Assembly: GCA_003024175.1 (NCBI GenBank)
Contig: MDYQ01000115.1
Location: 44,095-108,094, forward strand
Length of the DNA stretch: 64,000 nt
Source: Planoprotostelium fungivorum
Taxonomy: Eukaryota > Evosea > Variosea > Cavosteliida > Cavosteliaceae
Direction: 5' to 3'
The translations under genes and the position numbers were made by a program. The notes beneath the pieces were generated by a model. The model was not told the DNA's origin. It was given only the letters and a program-made list of their open reading frames with translations, and searched no databases. This document shows, one piece after another, positions 57,032 through 64,000 of this stretch. The stretch's first letter is position 1, and every line of letters starts with the position of its first letter.

Positions 57032-58570
57032 TTGGCGGGCAAAGCCGCAGGTGTAGTGAGAGAAGAAATTTTCCTTCATTCAAATTTGCGACAGATGAGC
57101 ATCGGTGATGTGGCTTCCTCAACAGAGATCAGTTGTCTCACCGACTTCGGGTCACTCATTCACATTCTACCCCTGGACGTCCTGGTTCAAATCGTGAACG
57201 TTTACATCTCGGTTATAGACAGAGTCCCACTGGCATACACTTGTAGATATCTATCAGCCGTGGTACAGCGCAGTCAGAACATAGAGGACATGTTGATCGA
57301 TGCATACACATCGATCCCTTTTGGAGGGTCGCACATTCTGGAGTGGTATTACAGAGAAACGGGTATCAAACGGGAGAAACAACACACCACGTATGCCGCT
57401 CAACGGGGTGACATCAGTGCCCTCGAGTATTACCTGAACAAGAGCATCATATCCAGATGGGACATACAGATCTTCAAAGAAGCAGCCAAAGTGGGTCAAC
57501 TACAAGTCCTGGACCACTTTCTACGGGACGACATGGAGTGCGATGCAGATCTCAAGCACCTCTGCCTTCCAGCGGCAGCCGGTGGTCACATCAACGTATT
57601 GGAATGGCTCTATCTCAAGGTCGGACATCTCAGAGATGATTCGGACATGATGTGTGCCATCATTTCCAACGCACAACTGCCCGCTCTTCAATGGGTGTTC
57701 GAGAGAGGCATCGAACCGGGCTGGGCGAACCAGATCTGGCTGTCTTGGATCGCCATCACCACCCATCATAAAGATCCAGATGCCATGAAAAGACAAGTGG
57801 ACATGGTCCAATGGATGAAGGAGAAGGACCTCCTCTCTCCCGAACTCTCGCTGGTGGTCACCGTAGAATCGAAGAACATACATCTCATGGACTGGCTTTA
57901 TTCTGCGGGCCATCGACTCAAGACAGAGGAGATCTACAAGACGGCCGAATTAGGAGGGATCCACGTGGTCTTGTGGTTGAGAGAGAAGAACATCCCCATC
58001 CCCAAAGACTTTGTCATGCGGGGCATCACCATCCTCTCCGTAGACGCTCTGGACTGGCTCATGCGGGAGACCGAACAGGAACTAGACCACAGAGCCTTCG
58101 ACTGGGCCATCAATCACATGGGAGGACACGATCTGTGCGAAAAATTGGACTTTTTGACCCGCCACGGCTTCGCTCACGACGATTGGACCCTCCAGAAGGC
58201 CCTCGAATTCTCTAGGATCGACGCCGTCCACTGGATGCTCTCACGAGATCATGTTGCATCCGATACGAAACCACATCACAATTTCATCCACACATTAGAG
58301 TGGTTCCATCAGACAAAACTGGGGAGAAGGAAGCTCAAGTTTGTCCGCTCTACGCAGATGCTAGACGTTCCCGTCTTAGAGTGGCTCCTCCAAAACAGCC
58401 GCAGCAGTCTCAGTCGGTACCTCATCCGCATGGCGGTGGAAGAAGAGAGGATTGAAGCGTTGAGGTGGATGGCACGGCAGAACATCGAGATACCTAGAAG
58501 TATGAAGAGGGTGGCAGCGAGCCACAGGAAACCCAGAGTGTACGAATTCTTGCACCGTTTGTTGATATAA
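57032..58570 (+). CDS. Intronless F-box/ankyrin-like repeat protein
   Basis: A single 512-residue exon in a genome region where nearly all other genes have many introns. The second Met (MSIGDVASSTEISC) may be the true start. Residues about 45-85 look like an F-box (HILPLDVLVQIVNVYISVID, YTCRYLSAVVQ). The rest is a series of degenerate ankyrin-like units of about 30 residues of the A..G....LEWL type (AAQRGDISALEYYL, AAAGGHINVLEWLYLK, VESKNIHLMDWLYSAG, AVEEERIEALRWMARQ). This form is common in giant viruses of amoebae and in amoeba genomes. A role as a substrate adaptor of an SCF ubiquitin ligase is inferred from the family. It sits in the spacer of the inverted duplication and has no second copy here. 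Confidence 0.7.
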   Translation: MAGKAAGVVREEIFLHSNLRQMSIGDVASSTEISCLTDFGSLIHILPLDVLVQIVNVYISVIDRVPLAYTCRYLSAVVQRSQNIEDMLIDAYTSIPFGGSHILEWYYRETGIKREKQHTTYAAQRGDISALEYYLNKSIISRWDIQIFKEAAKVGQLQVLDHFLRDDMECDADLKHLCLPAAAGGHINVLEWLYLKVGHLRDDSDMMCAIISNAQLPALQWVFERGIEPGWANQIWLSWIAITTHHKDPDAMKRQVDMVQWMKEKDLLSPELSLVVTVESKNIHLMDWLYSAGHRLKTEEIYKTAELGGIHVVLWLREKNIPIPKDFVMRGITILSVDALDWLMRETEQELDHRAFDWAINHMGGHDLCEKLDFLTRHGFAHDDWTLQKALEFSRIDAVHWMLSRDHVASDTKPHHNFIHTLEWFHQTKLGRRKLKFVRSTQMLDVPVLEWLLQNSRSSLSRYLIRMAVEEERIEALRWMARQNIEIPRSMKRVAASHRKPRVYEFLHRLLI

Positions 58571-59244
58571 AGAGCCTCGTGTAGTGGATCATCTTCTTTG
58601 GCCGATGATGATGGACCTCTCATCTGCCCTCTCCTATGTTGACCCAACAGTCCTTCGAATGTTCCTGTGACGCGCGGCGACATATACAGATGTCCAGGCT
58701 CTGATGCACGCATAATGTGTCTCCTCCACAAGAAACAGATCACATCATCAGGACAAACAACATGGAAGTCTCAAAAGATTACAATCTATTGTGCGATTCT
58801 GCCATGATATCCATCTTGAAGTTTATATCGGAATTTTTTTTGTTGCTGGGTCCGAATTTTCCAAATACTTGGACAAATTGGCTTTTGAAGCACAACCGCC
58901 ACGACCAATATTTCGTCTAACACCGCCTCTTCAATCACAAGTACACTTGCTACAAAACAGCAGCACTGAGAAGCTTTTAGGTATAAATGATATACCATAT
59001 TCTTCCCCTGCTTGGGGATGGCCTCCACGTGTCAAGTTGTTGTGGGAAGCTGCAGTGCAAGAACACGTCTGAAGACCCCAAAGACCAGGCACCCATTGAG
59101 AACATTAGGAGAATCTGCAGAGAGATCTTAGACGATCTGTTCAGCATCGGCACATTTGTGCAATTTCCGGAGATCTTTGTGAGTGACGACATCACAATGG
59201 TCATCACCTGGAGCAAGAAAGACCAGGATGTGTATGTCCATGTT
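58571..59244. other. Spacer interval with an unresolved ORF
   Basis: A plus-strand ORF from 58987 reads GLHVSSCCGKLQCKNTSEDP, IRRICREILDDLFSIGTFVQ and ITMVITWSKKDQDVYVHVTR. It runs across the right-arm breakpoint to 59367, where its end (FEWHSLFISRVIVIMF) is shared with the left arm. The fusion of unique and duplicated sequence suggests that the breakpoint cut a gene. No family recognised. Confidence 0.35.
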
Positions 59245-59773
59245 ACGAGGATGGTTGTCATCAAAGAAGATGATCGACCTATTTCCGGCATCTTTGAGTG
59301 GCATTCACTCTTCATCTCTCGTGTGATCGTGATTATGTTCGCTGAGATATTCTATGTCATCGTGTGAAAGATCATGTGGATCGACTTCTAAGTACAAGAT
59401 GTCATCTTTATCGAAGCTCTTTCAGATTTAGATACTATAAATTCCTCCACTCATCCTCTTCGAACGTGATTATCCCCCTCTCTCTTCCTCAGTTTTTGGC
59501 GGGAAAGCTCACGTTTCACGGAATGGCTCTGCAGACATTCCCAGGTGAATCGACTCAGAAGGTGATGCCGGAGACGGTGAGTCCCTCTTCCGTCCGAAAC
59601 CATCAAGAGGCAATGCACTGCTGCTGATTCGCATGAGGGTTAATTGATCCAGTGAGCCTCCCGGAGACCCTCCACTCGTCTTTAGAGGTGATAAGGGTCT
59701 GTAATGCTGCAGTTTTGGCCTCGCTTCAGCCCTGTTTCGGAGTTAATGCGGAGTCCGGAGTTGTTATGCATGC

Positions 59774-59938
59774 TCACTTGGTCTGTTCAGAACTGAGGTG
59801 CTGATAGACTCGAAACAGTCGGTGGATTACCCAACAGAAAACGACGAAGACAAAGAGGGAGGCTGCCACCATGATAATCTTCTTGTGAGGTCCGAGGAGC
59901 GGGTGATCCGTTGTTGTGTGTAATGTATACGTGGGCAT
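59774..59938 (-). CDS. 54-residue single-pass membrane protein (right copy)
   Basis: The mirror of the left-arm ORF at 56238-56402, with the same start MPTYTLHTTTDHP, the same membrane segment and the same end SSEQTK. I found no amino-acid difference. Confidence 0.6.
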   Translation of the reverse strand: MPTYTLHTTTDHPLLGPHKKIIMVAASLFVFVVFCWVIHRLFRVYQHLSSEQTK

Positions 59939-60073
59939 CCTAAATCGCCATGAGCACCGCGCCGCAGTGAAATCGCATCATGCTCCTCACCAATCACCCA
60001 CAGAAGAAAAATGATAGAGACATCCTTACAATGGAAATATCAAAACTCCGCTCTACAACCCAAATGAGCTCGA

Positions 60074-60098
60074 CTTACCGTGCTTGAGACACGGTAAG
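60074..60098. repeat. Hairpin, right-arm counterpart of 56077-56101
   Basis: CTTACCGTG, seven-nucleotide loop CTTGAGA, CACGGTAAG. The stem is kept although the loop differs from the left copy. Confidence 0.7.
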
Positions 60099-60734
60099 AT
60101 CGCAAGCGGTAATTACAAAGCTGACATCTCCGGGGTTTCCAAGCGACCGGGGTACATTTTCAACCCTCCTGGAGTCTATCTCCTCGATAAGGCGGCTGCA
60201 GCAACACCCCTCTATCCCAAACGATTGACGACACCATTTGGATGAGGAGACAGAGTAGAGGGCACCTCCAAGGAATGCGCATTATCTTTGAGTTTCGTCG
60301 ATATTTCGGAGTTCCACCTCAAGGGAGTTGGTGTACTCCTCTTCCCACTCGAACAAATCAGGAAAGTCGGAATCTAATTCTCCAGGCGTGCGACTTCTTC
60401 TTCATCAGGATGACGGCACATCGTCCTACATCCGACTCTGTCAAGTCCTCATCCGATTTCTAATTCTCCCACAACCTCAGTCCATCATCAACTTTCTGTG
60501 GGGTATCTGACCCCCGCGGATGAATTTTCTGGCAAGGGGTGAGTAATCTGTGACTACATGAGCTGCTCATGTCACGCAGATCTCTTCGAATTCTTGCCGC
60601 ACGGCGTCAGCACCTGACTAGGCCGCACGGAAGGTCAAATCAAAACGCAATCACATACCATGCACTCACGTTCCACCTTGGTATTCCTCGCGGTATTGGT
60701 AAAATTGTAAGTTCTTCACCCTAAGACTCTACAG

Positions 60735-61502
60735 ATGATCTCGGCCGTCATGGCTGAGCCACCCATCAGTTACCGAACAGCTCACATCGTCTTGATGAGC
60801 ATCGCTTTCGTCTTGCTCTTACCTCTCGCCGCGTTCATCGCCCACTTTGCGAAGGCCTACAAGAAGAGGTGATGATTCGACAGCCACACTTCCTCACATG
60901 AAGTAGGTGGGTACCGTATCACGCCATTCTCAACACGGCCACCTTCATCTTGGTTGCCGTCGCATTTGCCTTTGGAGTCTATTTCGCAGAGAATGACTAC
61001 ACACGGCCCGGAAAGAACACGAGAACGAGAGTCATCATCGCCCATGCTTGGATAGGAACCTTCATCACCTTCTTCATCACCGTCCAATTTCTCCTGGGTG
61101 AGTCACCGCAATTCCTATCCAGTCACAGTGAATTGACGACGAGGTGCAGGCATCGGAGCTCATGTCTATCACGACCACAGAGCAGTGAAAGACCCTTCGA
61201 AGAAAGGACGTCCAACTGTTCCGGTGAGTCTCACCCGAGAACCATACTGATGGTGTCAGGGTATCGTCCATCGATGGTTGGGAAGAGTTACCTTCTTATT
61301 GGCTGTGGTGAACATCTCGTTAGGTATGGCTTACGTGGGAGCTGCTACTGTGTGGATCGTCCTCTTCTGCGTGTGGGGAGGTCTGGTCATCTTACTGTGG
61401 CTCGTATGGAGTGCATTCGCGTGGCACGAGAAGGAAGAGAAGAGATTGAAAGAGGAGAAGACGCAGATGGAGACGGCGAGCCTCAAACCAACGAGTCGAT
61501 AA
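60735..61502 (+). CDS. Cytochrome b561-type membrane protein (right copy)
   Basis: The same protein as the left copy with the ancestral-looking end ...LKPTSR followed by TAA at 61500-61502. Exon joins include KKR/WVPYHAILNTATF across an intron ending CATGAAGTAG. Four conserved histidines lie in helical contexts (AHIVL, YHAIL, AHAWIG, IHRWLGR). Differences from the left copy include SAFAWHEKEE against SPFAWHKKEE and a two-codon change in the charged tail. Confidence 0.8.
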
Positions 61503-61601
61503 ATGACATTCTCGCAGCGAAATCGGTTTTCATTGGTATCTCAGTCGTGTTCCTCTCTCTCACAGACATGACACCTCTGCATTTCAATCCAACTTCCTCT
61601 T

Positions 61602-63668
61602 TTATTTCGTTCGAAGTTCTGGAGTCATGTGGACGACTCCCTGCGTCGTGATTCTCCTCTCCAATTTGATGCTGTGCAGGCGGCTCGTCTTGAACTTGAA
61701 CCTGTCCCTCTCAGTTTCTCTCCTCTGTCTCGTCTTCTCACCTGGGAAGGAGGTGCAGGAGGGCGACACGGATCTCTAAGAGTGCGAACCTCTGTCCAAC
61801 GCAGCTCCTCTCTCCTTTAGAGAAGGGCATCCACGCGTAAGAGTGGGAGGGGAAGGTCTCTGCAGTCATCCATCTGCGACGTTGAGCGTTATAGATGGGG
61901 AGAATTCGAGGAAATCTCACCGGTCAGGGTTCCAGCCGGTGGGGTCGTTGTAGAACCTCTCGGTCAGCTGTGGTGTGAGAATATTGATCATGATTTTCGT
62001 TCCCGCCTTCACTTCGTATTTACCCAGGCGAGTGTCATACAAGGCACAGCGACCCACCGCATCTACAACGCGTCAGATCAAGTTACGTACGTAAGCACGT
62101 ACACACGGCGGGGAAGATACGCATGGTCTCCTTGACGATGGCATCCATGTACTTCAGCTCGGTCAATTCACTGTAAGACAATTGTGTCCTGCCGTTGAGT
62201 GCAGTCTCGATCTCCTTCAGTAGCTGGTGTGGTCAGGATTCCATTCGAATGGAAGCTTCACCTTCTCTTCTGCGTCGGGCCTCTCAGATAGCATGTGTAA
62301 GATCCAAGTTAGAGTGTGGGCGGTAGTGTCGTGACCGGCCAGCATGAGAGTGAGGAACTGATCGATGATGACCTGCATCGTCGATCAGGTGTCGAACGAT
62401 GAGATGACGGACCTCATCGTCTATCGGCTTTCCGGTATCTGGATCTCTCGCTTCGATCAGCATGTCCGCCAGATCTTTCCTCTTCGTACCTGCCACCGTT
62501 GTAGACGGGAGACACGTTGTAGATCTCACCATCGTTGGGGTTCTTTTTCTTCGATTCGATGATGTTGAGAAAGTCTTTCCTCATGTCTCTCACTTGGATG
62601 TAACCTGAACGAATGTGAGAAGGAGACAAGTGTCTGAGATATGTCTCACTTCGGTAACGAGCGAGGGGAGACAGAGCGTAGAAGAGATTCGAGATCTGCT
62701 TCTGGACTTCTTCTGCACCTGAGGGAGTCAATCTACAACGCGAGCGATGACGTGTGATGACGTCACCCGCTTCGACTCGGTTGGAGACGTCGTCGGCTCC
62801 GGTTTCGAAACGGACACCGAACATGCATCTCATGATGATGTCTAAGGTGTACATCGTGTTGTAGTGGTCGATGTCGATTGTGGATAGGGCATTCAGACCT
62901 GGAAGGGAGGTCAATCTACAACGAGCCGTGCTGTCCTCCTCACCCTCCACAGCGGTGTCGCTATTGGGGGCGAGTGTGGCGATCTTCGTGGCATAGTCTT
63001 CGGTGCTATCGATCATGGTCTGGTAGAAGTAGTCTTCCATGTTTCTCCTGTGGAAGATGGGTTGGATGAGACGTTGGATGTTGGTGTATTCTGGTCCGTG
63101 AGTTACCAGGGTACTCTTACTACCTGTAGAGTGTCAGGAGAGAAGAAGGAGAGGGTATGAAGACGTGAAGAGGGGGGTGGATGGTAATGCATTACCGATG
63201 AAACGTCCCAGGATCTGGTAAGAGCGTGGTTCCTTCTGAGCGAAGGCAGGGTTCTGAATGACCTCTTGGATGAGAGCGGGCTCACTGACGACAACTGGGG
63301 GAGGTCATGGAGAGCCTTCAAAATTGACATCTCACGGAATGGAATTTTGAAGGCATGGATCTTCATGATAGGGCGACCGATGGCCCATTGGAAGACCCAT
63401 CTGAGTCTGACTTCATTGTCGCGGTAAGGCAGCACCCCTGTCAATGTATGATTAACATTCGTACTGGGGAGAGATGTGCTTACCCCAGAAAGGATGGAAT
63501 TTGACGGGTTCTGGAATGTTGGGGTCGACTCTGCAGATGATTAGAAATTTTCAATGCCAACGTAATCTGATCTCACCCCACATACGGATCACTGAGCCAC
63601 CATCTACGAATCTGAAAGAAGGATGCAATGATGATAGCCACGCAGATGGCAGATATAATTGAGTCCAT
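61602..63668 (-). CDS. Cytochrome P450 (right copy)
   Basis: The mirror copy of the left P450 with the same motifs ([22 protein letters not shown]). The N-terminus differs by conservative changes ([16 protein letters not shown] against [16 protein letters not shown]). From about 62106 to 63620 it looks identical to the left copy, introns included. The 3' third has several substitutions. The stop is at 61602-61604. Confidence 0.92.
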
Positions 63669-63737
63669 GTTCGTTGTGCGTTACAAATTTGCACAGGTGT
63701 ATGCACAGCGGATTGTTCCGTTAATCCGGCACACTTT

Positions 63738-63757
63738 CCCGGAAAAGTTTTTCCGGG
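63738..63757. repeat. Perfect 9-bp hairpin upstream of the right P450
   Basis: CCCGGAAAA, GT, TTTTCCGGG, the counterpart of 52209-52228 and 70 bp upstream of the right P450 start. Confidence 0.7.
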
Positions 63758-64000
63758 CGAATCTGCACGACCCCATGCATCCCCATCATCGACGTTTTTT
63801 TCTCATCACCTCTTTCTCTGTACTTCTCATCTTTGTCTGTGGGTCTCTCATCTCTTTGATTCTATCGTGTCGATTCGAATAGCACGTTGGCTCCGTTCGT
63901 TTATTTACAGCTCATGAGGTTATGAAATGGACTTGTAACTGCTGCGTGAGACTGTCTCCTTGACTTTCTTCGCGATCACCGTGAGGGATTTGGCCGTGAT

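Larger units (their letters stand above)
59245..64000. repeat. Right arm of the large inverted duplication
   Basis: The reverse-complement counterpart of 51892-56925; it continues beyond the window. The right arm is roughly 290 bp shorter across the compared interval because of deletions relative to the left arm. It carries P450, b561 and the 54-aa membrane protein in mirrored order. Confidence 0.92.

Noticed and set aside
57254-58215. Alternative ORFs overlapping the F-box/ankyrin gene
   Set aside because: They are shadows of the 512-codon frame, which has the domain pattern.
51892-64000. A retrovirus or DNA transposon as the cause of the inverted duplication
   Set aside because: I saw no integrase, transposase, terminal repeats or target-site duplications at the inner breakpoints.

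Overview
The window looks like nuclear DNA from a gene-dense, free-living amoeba, most likely an amoebozoan of the protosteloid kind. This is inference from the gene content: severin, 4xCH fimbrin, TM9SF, a DM10-type NME7, FKBP15 and glutaminase with ankyrin repeats. Almost every gene is cut by many very short GT-AG introns (about 30-60 nt), and intergenic gaps are often under 100 bp. I saw no bacterial, organellar, tRNA or rRNA signature. Exon joins were made by eye, so CDS spans are gene extents from start to stop codon and include introns.

Layout. 1-6.2 kb: the 3' end of an unknown gene, a TM9SF nonaspanin (-), an unknown coiled-coil/membrane protein, a small ORF with a QWWGSTPVECLS core, an RGS protein and a small unknown gene. 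6.2-16 kb: Integrator subunit 2 (-) divergent from a BCNT/CFDP1 chromatin protein (+), a WW-domain protein (-), a second QWWGSTPVECLS small ORF, a multi-pass membrane protein with an EGF-like Cys-rich N-terminus, and an unknown gene with an in-frame TGA. 16-26 kb: a GT-B-like glycosyl/glycerophosphotransferase abutting TTLL12, an LRR-coiled-coil-SAM-SAM-U-box E3 ligase, a hypothetical membrane gene and a VTT-domain membrane protein. 26-40 kb: an FKBP15 (WASH-associated) homologue convergent with a long coiled-coil protein ending in a complete fimbrin-type 4xCH core, which is divergent from NME7. 39.7-41.1 kb: a helicase-associated-domain gene lying in a 665-bp direct duplication split by a single N, probably an assembly artefact. 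42-52 kb: glutaminase, an unknown gene, severin (-), CDC73/parafibromin and a START-like protein. 51.9-64 kb: a large, imperfect inverted duplication. Its arms carry a cytochrome P450, a cytochrome b561-type protein, a 54-residue membrane protein and less clear ORFs. The spacer carries an intronless F-box/ankyrin-like gene.

Functional themes. There is no operon-like pathway. Several neighbours belong to actin and endosome biology (FKBP15, fimbrin-like protein, severin), transcription and chromatin (INTS2, CFDP1, CDC73) and tubulin or cilium-related functions (TTLL12, NME7).

The most unusual signal is not a gene. A short motif, TGACTCGTTGTAGAT or its complement ATCTACAACGAGTCA, recurs in dozens of introns across the whole window. 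It often forms the 3' splice site (TTGTAG|AT) and sometimes has its complement near the 5' end of the same intron. Two introns in unrelated genes share about 30 nt in opposite transcriptional orientation. This is what a family of introner-like mobile introns would leave, although a conserved splicing element remains possible.
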